This document shows positions 1 to 6,138 of a stretch of 6,540 nt of DNA, piece by piece; the first letter of the stretch is position 1, and every line of letters begins with the position of its first letter. Source of the stretch: Arthrobacter sp. (lineage in GTDB: Bacteria > Actinomycetota > Actinomycetes > Actinomycetales > Micrococcaceae); contig JAODMA010000422.1 in assembly GCA_025464545.1 (NCBI GenBank), forward strand, positions 1 to 6,540, given 5' to 3'. Position numbers and translations under genes: made by a program. The notes under the pieces are model-generated. The model was not told the origin of the DNA and searched no databases. It saw nothing but the letters and a program-made list of their open reading frames with translations.

Positions 1-488
1 AGCCGCGCGCGCTCGGGGCCGGTGAAGTTGCTGTCCTTGATGCGCCGCGCCTCCCGCTCCGCCACGTCGAAGGCCACCTCGAAGCTGCGCACCGCCGCGC
101 GGTAATCCATTAGCCGGGCCGCTGACGCGAGCTCCCCCGGCGTGGCCGGCCGCAGCCCGTCCGCCTCCCGCTTGGCGCGCAGGAACGCCACCGTGAGCGG
201 TTCACGCACATCCGTCATAACGGGAAAATCAATGAGCTTGCCCACGTCGAGCTCGTAGGCCAGCCAACGCCGGTTCACCGCGTCATGGGCCGCCAGCAGC
301 GACTGGACCTCGGCCTGGCTCGCCTGCTCTGCTTCCGCCACCCGGTTGCGCAGCCGGTAGAGCTCCACGCGGCGGCGGTGCCGGCGTTCGCTCGCTTTGG
401 ACCACGAGCGAGCCCAGCTCCCCATGAGTCCGCCCAGCGGAAACACCAGCCACCAGAAATCACCGACGAAATCGAAAAAGGACTCCAC
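1..488 (-). CDS. Membrane-associated coiled-coil hypothetical protein (C-terminus beyond window)
   Basis: The reading frame is open from the GTG at 488-486 to the left edge, giving 162 codons with no stop, so the C-terminal part is missing. The start was chosen because GGGAGG lies 8 bases upstream of this GTG. Residues 4-22 form one hydrophobic, aromatic-rich segment (FFDFVGDFWWLVFPLGG), followed by a basic stretch at about 26-40 (RRHRRR at 35-40). This fits an N-terminal membrane anchor with a cytoplasmic remainder. Residues 41-68 look like a heptad-bearing charged helix. The rest is a soluble, Arg/Glu-rich helical region with KLIDFPVMTD at 84-93. I do not recognise a catalytic motif, and no function is proposed. 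It follows the universal stress gene on the same strand after 100 bases. The frame is well supported by codon bias and the RBS; the function is unknown. Confidence 0.75.
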   Translation of the reverse strand, partial: MESFFDFVGDFWWLVFPLGGLMGSWARSWSKASERRHRRRVELYRLRNRVAEAEQASQAEVQSLLAAHDAVNRRWLAYELDVGKLIDFPVMTDVREPLTVAFLRAKREADGLRPATPGELASAARLMDYRAAVRSFEVAFDVAEREARRIKDSNFTGPERAR

Positions 489-552
489 CGCATCATCCTC
501 CCACCCGCCGGTGACCGCGAAAACCCCTGCCCCGGCGGCGGCGTGGTCTGCA

Positions 553-571
553 TTTCGCGGTTGCCGCGGAA
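553..571 (-). terminator. Candidate terminator hairpin after the universal stress gene
   Basis: TTTCGCGG (553-560) and CCGCGGAA (564-571) form an 8-pair stem with one G-T wobble and a 3-base loop. It begins 18 bases past the stress-protein stop codon in the direction of transcription. No T tract follows on the minus strand, so it would be an atypical terminator; RNA stabilisation is the alternative. Confidence 0.35.
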
Positions 572-588
572 ACTGGGTCCCTGCCGGG

Positions 589-1458
589 TCAGTCCTCGTG
601 CTGGACCTTATGCAGCCGGGTTACCACGGTGGGGCAGGGCACATGCAGCAGGACCGCGTGGGCGGTTGAGCCGAGCACCAAGCGGGAGAAGCCCCCGCGA
701 CCGCTGCCGCCCATGACAAGCAGGCGCGCTCCGGTAGCGATGTCGATCAGCGCCTTGGCCGGCTCGGTGTCCGTTTCCAGGCGCTGGTGGACGGTCAGGT
801 CGGGATACCTCTCACCCAGTCCGGCCACGGACTCGGACAGGACGACCCGTTGTTCCTCAATGATGGTTTCGGCGAGCCCGCGCGAGGGCAGCTGGGTCTC
901 AAACCATCGGGCGGGACTCCGGAAGGCGAGCACCACGGTCAGCTCATCGCCGCAGCGGTCGGCTTCGGCGGAAGCGAACCGGACTGCCTGCAGCGCCTCC
1001 TCCGAGCCATCCACACCGACGATGACGCCGCTGCCCCCGGTCCCCTGCCTGGCCGGGATGACGGCGACCGGGCGGTCCGAAGCGGAAACGATCTGCAGGG
1101 CACGGTCCTTCAGTGGCCCGCCATCCATCCAGTGCCTCTCATGCGCGCCGACAACCACCATCGACGCGTCCTTGGACGCTTCCCGCAACGCAGCGCCGGC
1201 GCTGCCGTGGCGAAGCTGCACCTCCACGTTGACATCGGGGGCCTGCGCGGTGGCAACGGCCTGTGCTTTCCTGAGCAGGTCCATTGCCGATTCCCGGATG
1301 AGCTCCTGGTACTGGAACTCCGGAGACATCCAGCGGTCGTCCACCGCGTGAAGGACGATGAGCGGAAGCCTGTGCCGCGACGCACGTTGGACGGCCCAGG
1401 TCAAAGCACCCTGGCTTCCGGCAGAGCCGCTGATCCCGACGACGATTGGTTTGTCCAT
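589..1458 (-). CDS. Tandem-domain universal stress protein (UspA family)
   Basis: A 289-residue cytoplasmic protein made of two Usp domains (about 1-138 and 144-289). The second domain carries the classical ATP-binding signature: VIVGVDGS with Asp150, and the glycine loop G250-x2-G253-x9-G263-S264. The first domain begins VVGISGS, with Ser10 where the Asp normally sits, and its glycine loop is not recognisable around GAHERHWMDGG (104-114), so it probably does not bind nucleotide. Family members are induced by starvation, oxygen limitation or other stress; the exact role here is unknown. The ATG at 1458 was chosen because MDKPIVVG is the normal family N-terminus. The frame opens further upstream to 1524, but those 22 residues (MAPLDESYAANATAPRR...) are not Usp-like. 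GGAGAAGAG upstream is a modest RBS. TTGGCA (1524-1519) and TACGCT (1503-1498) could be a promoter, but their 15-base spacing is short. The gene may also be read from the hydrolase gene 139 bases upstream. Confidence 0.93.
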   Translation of the reverse strand: MDKPIVVGISGSAGSQGALTWAVQRASRHRLPLIVLHAVDDRWMSPEFQYQELIRESAMDLLRKAQAVATAQAPDVNVEVQLRHGSAGAALREASKDASMVVVGAHERHWMDGGPLKDRALQIVSASDRPVAVIPARQGTGGSGVIVGVDGSEEALQAVRFASAEADRCGDELTVVLAFRSPARWFETQLPSRGLAETIIEEQRVVLSESVAGLGERYPDLTVHQRLETDTEPAKALIDIATGARLLVMGGSGRGGFSRLVLGSTAHAVLLHVPCPTVVTRLHKVQHED

Positions 1459-1597
1459 GGTGAACACTGCTCTTCTCCGTGGCGCGGTGGCGTTCGCAGC
1501 GTAAGACTCGTCCAGCGGTGCCAACAGTCCGCCGGCACTTCAGTGTGCGCCGCCGGCCACATGCCGGTTAGGGCCTTAAGCCCCGCACGCTCCGCGG

Positions 1598-2911
1598 CTA
1601 GAAGCCCGTGGGTTCGGTCTCGAATTCGGTGTGCCGCGGGGGCCCTTCATGGTGCAGCGGGCGCAAGGCTGCGGTGTGCTCAAGCCAGACCAGCGCGTCG
1701 TAGCGTTCTCCCATTACGGTGGGGACATAGCTTCCCGGCTGCCGGTCCGGGTGGTAGACCACGCCGATCGCGCGGTGGCCCAGCCAGGCGGAGAGCCAGG
1801 GCCCAGTCCGGTCTTCGCCGAAGTCCAGCACCGCAGGCACGCCCAGCGCCTCATGCAGGAAGTCTTCGTGGCTGCCGGGCCGGGCCGGGGGCACGGCCAG
1901 GATCCGCTCGGGGCTGCCCCAACTGCCGGCAGCGATGACCTCGCCCCGATGGGAGGCGAATCCCACCAGCATCACACCCTCCGCGGCGTGCCTTTCGCGC
2001 AGCAGTTGCCCCAGGTTGACCAGCCCGTCCCGGGCCATGTCGGTGGCCCGGGCGTCCCCGATGTGCGTGTTGTGTTCCCAGATGATGCCCTTGGATTCCG
2101 GACCGAGGTGGGTGCTGAGCCGGTCGACTGTGTCCGCCATATGGTGGTCCCGGATGTTCCAGGACTGCCGGTCACCGCGGACCATGATCCGGTAGTAGTG
2201 CTCCGCGTTCGCGGCTACCTCGGCGTTCTGGACGGCGTCGAAGGCTTCTTCATTCTGGTTGCCCGGCGTGGACACCCGGTTCCTGACCTCGGAGAGGAGG
2301 GCGACGACGTCGGCCTCGCAGGACTGTGGGACCAGCCGCGTGCCCCGGGCGTACTCGTGCGGGTCCTCGTGGTGGGGCACGAAGCATTGCCACGCCCGCA
2401 AGGCGGTGGGAACGGCCTCGGGCACATTGCCTTCCAGCCAGCTGATGATCTGCCGGAGCGAATCCCACAGTGAATAGACGTCAAGGCCGTAGAAGCCGAC
2501 CCGTTGATTCAGTGGACGGCTGAGGTTCCAGCCATGCAGCCAGTCCAGGAATGCCGCAACTTCCTCGTTCGCCCACATCCAGGTGGGCCAGCGTTCAAAC
2601 CCCGCAAGCAAGGCATGGATGCCTTGTTCCTGCCCGCTGAGACCCCGGACCCAGCGGTTGATGTGCCAGCAGTCCGGCCAGTCGCCCTCTACCCCGATCC
2701 AGTTGTAGCCCTCTTCCGCGATCAGGCGCCGGCTCAAGGTGTCGCGCCAGGTGTAGTACTCGTGGGTGCCGTGGGATGCCTCGCCGATCGCAACGTAGCG
2801 GCTCTGCGCCGCGCGCCGGACCAGCCCGTTGAAGTCCTGGTCGGTCCGTAGCGGACGGGCGAGGGCATGGATCTGTGCCAGAACGGAGGCCTTCGGGACC
2901 GACGGACTCAT
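1598..2911 (-). CDS. Erythromycin esterase superfamily hydrolase
   Basis: A 437-residue protein with the hallmarks of the erythromycin esterase (Ere) superfamily: GEASHGTHE at 43-51, VEGDWPD at 74-80, RWPTWMWAN at 107-115, FYGLDVYS at 140-147 and WEHNTHIGDARATDM at 278-292. Glu44 and His47 match the spacing of the Glu43/His46 pair implicated in catalysis in EreB, and His280/His283 probably complete the active site. Known EreA/EreB enzymes of about 400-420 residues hydrolyse the macrolide lactone. Most chromosomal relatives have unknown substrates, so macrolide resistance should not be assumed. There is no signal peptide, so it should be cytoplasmic. The ATG at 2911 has AGGAG 5 bases upstream. 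It is the first gene of a minus-strand pair with the universal stress protein and is divergent from the oxidoreductase. The family call is secure; the substrate is open. Confidence 0.93.
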   Translation of the reverse strand: MSPSVPKASVLAQIHALARPLRTDQDFNGLVRRAAQSRYVAIGEASHGTHEYYTWRDTLSRRLIAEEGYNWIGVEGDWPDCWHINRWVRGLSGQEQGIHALLAGFERWPTWMWANEEVAAFLDWLHGWNLSRPLNQRVGFYGLDVYSLWDSLRQIISWLEGNVPEAVPTALRAWQCFVPHHEDPHEYARGTRLVPQSCEADVVALLSEVRNRVSTPGNQNEEAFDAVQNAEVAANAEHYYRIMVRGDRQSWNIRDHHMADTVDRLSTHLGPESKGIIWEHNTHIGDARATDMARDGLVNLGQLLRERHAAEGVMLVGFASHRGEVIAAGSWGSPERILAVPPARPGSHEDFLHEALGVPAVLDFGEDRTGPWLSAWLGHRAIGVVYHPDRQPGSYVPTVMGERYDALVWLEHTAALRPLHHEGPPRHTEFETEPTGF

Positions 2912-2925
2912 CGGGGCTCCTCAAC

Positions 2926-2937
2926 GAAAATGTTTTC
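2926..2937. promoter_or_regulatory. A/T-rich inverted repeat just upstream of the hydrolase gene
   Basis: GAAAA-TG-TTTTC is a perfect 5+5 palindrome with a 2-base centre. It is conspicuously A/T-rich in very GC-rich DNA and ends 15 bases upstream of the hydrolase start codon. It could be a repressor site or lie in the 5' untranslated leader. No factor can be named. Confidence 0.3.
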
Positions 2938-3104
2938 CTGGTGCAAGGGCACCCGGGCCGCCAGTCCAGCTCGCGTCCGGATCACGCGCACCGACGGACG
3001 GATCCGCCGCACGCCCGGCCGAGGTACACCAAGCTTGCGCCGAAGTGGCGCCAGAACCTAGGGCCGAAAGTCACGCACGCTTCCCGGCGGTTGGAATCGG
3101 GCAC

Positions 3105-3119
3105 GAGTAGTCGCTACTC
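3105..3119. promoter_or_regulatory. Palindrome GAGTAG-TCG-CTACTC
   Basis: A perfect 6+6 inverted repeat with a 3-base centre lies in the divergent region. It sits inside a weaker outer pair, TTGGA (3091-3095) and TCCAA (3118-3122). The form is that of an operator for a dimeric regulator, but the regulator is unknown and none is encoded in the window. Confidence 0.35.
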
Positions 3120-3164
3120 CAATGCAGCGGTAGGGCGCGCACGGCCGCTACCTGATATCGGCTC

Positions 3165-3189
3165 CGGACCACCTATTTTCGGTGGTCCG
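3165..3189. promoter_or_regulatory. Perfect 9+9 inverted repeat (operator or hairpin) upstream of the oxidoreductase
   Basis: CGGACCACC (3165-3173) and GGTGGTCCG (3181-3189) are exact reverse complements separated by TATTTTC. The element ends 124 bases before the GTG start of the oxidoreductase. No T tract follows on either strand, so a regulator-binding site or a 5' leader hairpin is more likely than an intrinsic terminator. Confidence 0.5.
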
Positions 3190-3313
3190 AGCGGATTCCT
3201 TGCGGCGCTCCGGACTTGCTGGTAGGCCTGTAATAGAGCATGAAGGTAGGGTGCGTAGTGGCAGATGAACGCACCATCCAGACCCCGTGGTGGTTGTAGA
3301 AGGGAAGTTCGAC

Positions 3314-5671
3314 GTGACGCGCAAGAATCCTCCTGTGGAGGAAACTGACGAAAAGGACCTGGAAGTCGGCCATGGCCCGAAGGATTGGGCCGCCGGAATC
3401 CCGGGCGTCCTGCACTCCATGAAGCCCGCGATCGAACACATGGGTCTGAACCGCACCCGTAAGACCGTCCTGGCAATGAACCAGAAGGACGGCTTCGACT
3501 GTCCCAGCTGCGCTTGGCCGGATCCGCACCACCGTAAGGCCTTCGAGTTCTGCGAGAACGGCGCCAAGGCCGTCACCTGGGAGGCGACACCGGTGGTCAT
3601 CGCCCGGGAGTTCTGGGCGGAGCATTCGGTGACCGAACTGCGCAGCCGCTCGGAATACTGGCTGGGCATGCAGGGCCGGCTCACCGAACCGGTTTTCAAG
3701 CCCGCCGGCGAGGATCACTACAAGCCGGTGACCTGGGACGAGGCAATCCGCATCGTCGCGGACAAGCTCACCAGTCTGGAGTCCCCGGACCACGCGGCGT
3801 TCTACACGAGCGGCAGGACGTCGAACGAAGCAGCGTTCATCTACCAGTTGCTCGTCCGCGGCTACGGCACCAACAACCTCCCTGATTGCTCGAACATGTG
3901 CCACGAATCCTCGGGCTGGGCGATGGGCCAGACCATCGGCATCGGAAAAGCCACGGTGTCCTTTGACGACTTCGCCAAAGCGGACCTGATCATCATCATG
4001 GGGCAGAACCCCGGCACGAACCACCCGCGCATGCTCACCGAGCTGGAGGCCTGCAAGGAAAACGGCGGCGAGATCGTGGCCATCAATCCCCTGCCCGAGG
4101 CCGGCCTCCGCCGGTACAAGAACCCGCAGAAGGTCAAGGGCATCGTTGGCCGCGGCACCGAGATCGCGGACCAGTTCCTGCACATCCGGATCGGTGGCGA
4201 CATGGCCCTGCTGCAGGCGATCTCCAAACGCGTGTTCGACGCCGAGGAACGGAACCCGGGGACCGTCCTGGACCACGCCTTCCTGGCCGAACACTGCGAG
4301 GGCCTGGCGGAGCTCAAGGAACACCTCAGCCAGCTGGATGAGCAGGCGGTGCTGGAAGCGACGGGGCTTCGCATCGAGGAAATCGACGAGCTCGCCGCCC
4401 GGTATCTGAAGGCCGAGAAGGTGATCATCACCTGGGCCATGGGCATCACGCAGCAGAAGAAGGGCGTGGCGACAATCAAGGAGATCATCAACCTGCTCCT
4501 GCTCCGCGGCAATATGGGCAAGCCCGGAGCGGGCGCCTCCCCCATCCGGGGCCATAGCAACGTCCAGGGCGACCGTACCATGGGCATCTGGGAGCAGATG
4601 CCGCAGTCCTTCATGGATGCACTTGGCAAGGAGTTCGACTTCGAACCGCCGCGCGAACACGGCGTAGACGCCGTGGAGACCATCAACCGGATGCGCGACG
4701 GCGGAATCAAGACCTTCATAGCGCTCGGCGGCAACTTCGTGGGTGCCATTTCGGACACCAACGCGGCCGAGGCAGCCATGCAGAACACGGAGCTTTCCGT
4801 CCAGATCTCCACGAAGCTCAACCGGTCCCACACGGTGACCGGTGCCGCCGCACTCATCCTTCCGACGATGGGCCGGACCGAGATCGACATCCAGGAGTCG
4901 GGGCAGCAGTTCGTGTCCGTCGAGGACACGGTCTGCGCCGTCCACCCCTCTTGGGGCAGCGTGGAGCCGGTGTCCCACCATCTCCTGTCAGAGCCGGCGA
5001 TTGTCAGCCGCCTCGGGAAGGCCGTGGTCGGCGATCGGATCAAGGCCGACTGGGATGGCTTTGAGAAGAACTACGACCTCATCCGGGAGCACATCTCCCG
5101 GGTGGTGGGCGGCTGTGAGAACTACAACGAGCGGATCCGCCAGGAAGGCGGCTTTATCCTGGCGAACGGCCCGCGGGATTCCCGCACGTTCCCGACGCCC
5201 ACCGGCAAGGCGGTGCTGACGGTCAACGCCCTGGAGCACGTGGAAAAGCCGGAGGGCACGCTGATCCTGCAGAGCATGCGCTCGCATGACCAGTTCAACA
5301 CCACCATTTACGGCCACAACGACCGCTACCGGGGCATCAAGAAGGGGCGCCACGTGGTGTTCGTGAACCCGGACGACATTGCCGAGCTGGGCCTGGCCGA
5401 CGGAATGTTCGTAGACATCCGCGGCGAGTACAAGGACGGCGTGGAACGCATGGTCCACAAGTTCCGGGTGGTTTCCTACCCCACCGCCCGCGGCTGCGCG
5501 GCCGCCTACTACCCGGAGGCGAACGTGCTGGTGCCGCTGAACCATACCGCGGAGGGAAGCAATACCCCGGTGTCCAAAGCGGTGATTGTCCGGCTCGAAC
5601 CCAGCCTGGACCAGTCCCCGGACGGTTCAGCCACACTGGCCTCCGGCGCGGCGGCCCCCGCGGCACCCTGA
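3314..5671 (+). CDS. FdhF/YdeP-family molybdopterin-dependent oxidoreductase (formate dehydrogenase alpha-like)
   Basis: A 785-residue member of the DMSO-reductase superfamily, in the branch annotated as FdhF/YdeP or 'oxidoreductase alpha (molybdopterin) subunit'. After an acidic N-terminus comes GFDCPSCAWPD (60-70) and then EFCENGAKA (78-86), the branch's cysteine region. Further on are the fold motifs YTSGRTSNEA (164-173), MCHESS (195-200), MGQNPGTNHPR (229-239), WAMGITQ (374-380), LLLLRGNMGKPGAG (395-408) and the C-terminal cofactor-binding domain (about 645-765, with GCAAAYYPEAN at 727-737). Cys196 in NMCHE aligns with the molybdenum ligand (Sec/Cys140 in FdhH). The GTG at 3314 was chosen because AAGGGAAG lies 6 bases upstream; the in-frame GTG at 3287 has no RBS. 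There is no twin-arginine signal, so the enzyme should be cytoplasmic. Formate is a plausible but unproven substrate; YdeP itself is linked to acid resistance. No FdhD or electron-transfer subunit is in the window. The C-terminal tail (766-785) is Ala/Ser-rich and probably disordered. Confidence 0.93.
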   Translation: MTRKNPPVEETDEKDLEVGHGPKDWAAGIPGVLHSMKPAIEHMGLNRTRKTVLAMNQKDGFDCPSCAWPDPHHRKAFEFCENGAKAVTWEATPVVIAREFWAEHSVTELRSRSEYWLGMQGRLTEPVFKPAGEDHYKPVTWDEAIRIVADKLTSLESPDHAAFYTSGRTSNEAAFIYQLLVRGYGTNNLPDCSNMCHESSGWAMGQTIGIGKATVSFDDFAKADLIIIMGQNPGTNHPRMLTELEACKENGGEIVAINPLPEAGLRRYKNPQKVKGIVGRGTEIADQFLHIRIGGDMALLQAISKRVFDAEERNPGTVLDHAFLAEHCEGLAELKEHLSQLDEQAVLEATGLRIEEIDELAARYLKAEKVIITWAMGITQQKKGVATIKEIINLLLLRGNMGKPGAGASPIRGHSNVQGDRTMGIWEQMPQSFMDALGKEFDFEPPREHGVDAVETINRMRDGGIKTFIALGGNFVGAISDTNAAEAAMQNTELSVQISTKLNRSHTVTGAAALILPTMGRTEIDIQESGQQFVSVEDTVCAVHPSWGSVEPVSHHLLSEPAIVSRLGKAVVGDRIKADWDGFEKNYDLIREHISRVVGGCENYNERIRQEGGFILANGPRDSRTFPTPTGKAVLTVNALEHVEKPEGTLILQSMRSHDQFNTTIYGHNDRYRGIKKGRHVVFVNPDDIAELGLADGMFVDIRGEYKDGVERMVHKFRVVSYPTARGCAAAYYPEANVLVPLNHTAEGSNTPVSKAVIVRLEPSLDQSPDGSATLASGAAAPAAP

Positions 5672-5678
5672 CCCCGCA

Positions 5679-5811
5679 GCACTCCGCGGGACATGCCCAG
5701 CCCTGGCCGCGGGCACTGGACATCTAGCCAACATGTCCATCCGCGGTCGCGGCAGCAGGGCATGTCCCCGGGGTCCTCTGGCACCCCGCGGGACATGCCC
5801 AGCCCTGGCCG
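5679..5811. repeat. Intergenic composite repeat (direct and inverted copies of a GGACATGCCC unit)
   Basis: A 26-base sequence beginning CCGCGGGACATGCCC is repeated exactly at 5684-5709 and 5786-5811, with identity extending 5 bases further left apart from one mismatch. Between the copies lie an inverted core copy, GGGCATGTCCC (5758-5768), and a separate small hairpin, TGGACAT (5717-5723) with ATGTCCA (5733-5739) around a 9-base loop. The motif GGACAT or its complement therefore occurs five times in about 130 bases, in the order forward, forward, reverse, reverse, forward. It fills the gap between two convergent genes and codes for nothing recognisable. It resembles REP/BIME-type intergenic elements; no terminal repeats or transposase of an insertion sequence are seen. 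Confidence 0.8.
5758..5800. terminator. Strong 17-pair hairpin between convergent genes, probable bidirectional terminator
   Basis: GGGCATGTCCC (5758-5768) plus CGGGGT (5769-5774) pair with ACCCCG (5783-5788) and GGGACATGCCC (5790-5800). Only one base (C5789) is bulged, and the loop has 8 bases. It starts 86 bases after the oxidoreductase stop and lies 20 bases beyond the stop of the convergent DUF6457-like gene, so it is well placed to end both transcripts. No T tract is present on either side, which is common in GC-rich actinobacteria but lowers certainty. Confidence 0.55.
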
Positions 5812-5820
5812 GCGCGGCCG

Positions 5821-6138
5821 CTACTGGGCTCGCTTGGCCCAGCCCTTTTCGTCGGGGCCGCCGGACTCGCCGTGCTCACAGAGTTCGAGGACCTTGTTTG
5901 AGGCGGCATCAACAGCTTCATGCGTGCTCTTCCGGCCGTCGGTCGAAGCCGTGCCGGCAGCGTAGCCGACGAGGAAGGCGCTGATGACGTCTGCGTGGGG
6001 CCCGACGGCTTTCGCGGATTCGTCCGCTATTTGGACGATCTTCTCGTGGTCCACCTCCAGGTCAAGGATCTGCAGCGCTTGGATCAGGCGGCTGCTCCAG
6101 TGGCGCAGTGAGCTGTCTTCATCCCGGGACAAAGTCAT
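5821..6138 (-). CDS. DUF6457-like small protein
   Basis: A 105-residue, mostly helical soluble protein. The N-terminal half (LRHWSSRLIQAL at 11-22, LDLEVD at 25-30) and the conserved-looking core FLVGYAAG (55-62) match what I recall of DUF6457, an actinobacterial family found alone and also as a C-terminal extension of MobA-like molybdenum-cofactor nucleotidyltransferases. The assignment is from memory of the family pattern, not a search. There are no membrane segments and no catalytic motif. The tail (90-105, ESGGPDEKGWAKRAQ) is charged. The ATG at 6138 has AGAGGAG 5 bases upstream. The gene is convergent with the molybdopterin oxidoreductase, from which the repeat block separates it, and divergent from the YciO-like gene. 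A supporting role in cofactor handling is an inference from fusion and neighbourhood. Confidence 0.8.
   Translation of the reverse strand: MTLSRDEDSSLRHWSSRLIQALQILDLEVDHEKIVQIADESAKAVGPHADVISAFLVGYAAGTASTDGRKSTHEAVDAASNKVLELCEHGESGGPDEKGWAKRAQ

Larger units (their letters stand above)
2912..3313. promoter_or_regulatory. Divergent intergenic promoter region with several inverted repeats
   Basis: These 402 bases separate the start codons of the divergent hydrolase and oxidoreductase genes and hold no convincing gene. They contain three inverted repeats (2926-2937, 3105-3119, 3165-3189, described separately), a possible 19-codon leader ORF (3240-3299) and the RBS AAGGGAAG of the oxidoreductase (about 3300-3307). 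TAATAG at 3231-3236 could serve as a -10 element for the plus strand, but I find no well-spaced -35. No convincing promoter can be fixed on either strand by eye. The number of palindromes in a short divergent region suggests regulated transcription, which is an inference. Confidence 0.6.

Noticed and set aside
1456..1524. Upstream in-frame ATG at 1524 for the universal stress protein
   Set aside because: The extra 22 residues are not Usp-like and the family N-terminus starts at 1458; the upstream stretch is more likely leader DNA.
1553..1583. Small inverted repeats after the hydrolase stop (CCGGC-N5-GCCGG and the CTTAAG-centred palindrome)
   Set aside because: The stems are only 4-5 pairs in very GC-rich DNA and no T tract follows, so I cannot distinguish a terminator from chance.
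787..1938. Plus-strand frame of about 380 codons opposite the stress protein and hydrolase end
   Set aside because: It runs across two real minus-strand genes and their intergenic gap, and its product is Arg/Pro/Ala-rich without motifs.
1631..2473. Plus-strand frame of 280 codons inside the hydrolase gene
   Set aside because: It is a shadow of the erythromycin-esterase-like gene, whose motifs are intact on the other strand.
3287..3316. Upstream in-frame GTG at 3287 for the oxidoreductase
   Set aside because: No ribosome binding site precedes it, whereas AAGGGAAG is ideally spaced before the GTG at 3314.
3173..4981. Long minus-strand open frame (about 600 codons) opposite the oxidoreductase
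   Set aside because: It is antisense to a clearly recognised enzyme. Long open frames opposite GC-rich genes are a codon-bias effect. Its translation shows no recognisable motifs and no good ribosome binding site.
5679..5811. CRISPR array or insertion sequence
   Set aside because: There are only two direct copies, the intervening DNA is itself related by inversion, and there are no cas genes, transposase or target-site duplications.
5586..5984. Plus-strand frames across the repeat block and the DUF6457-like gene
   Set aside because: They are Pro/Arg-rich, pass through repeats and structured non-coding DNA, and overlap a better-supported gene in antisense.
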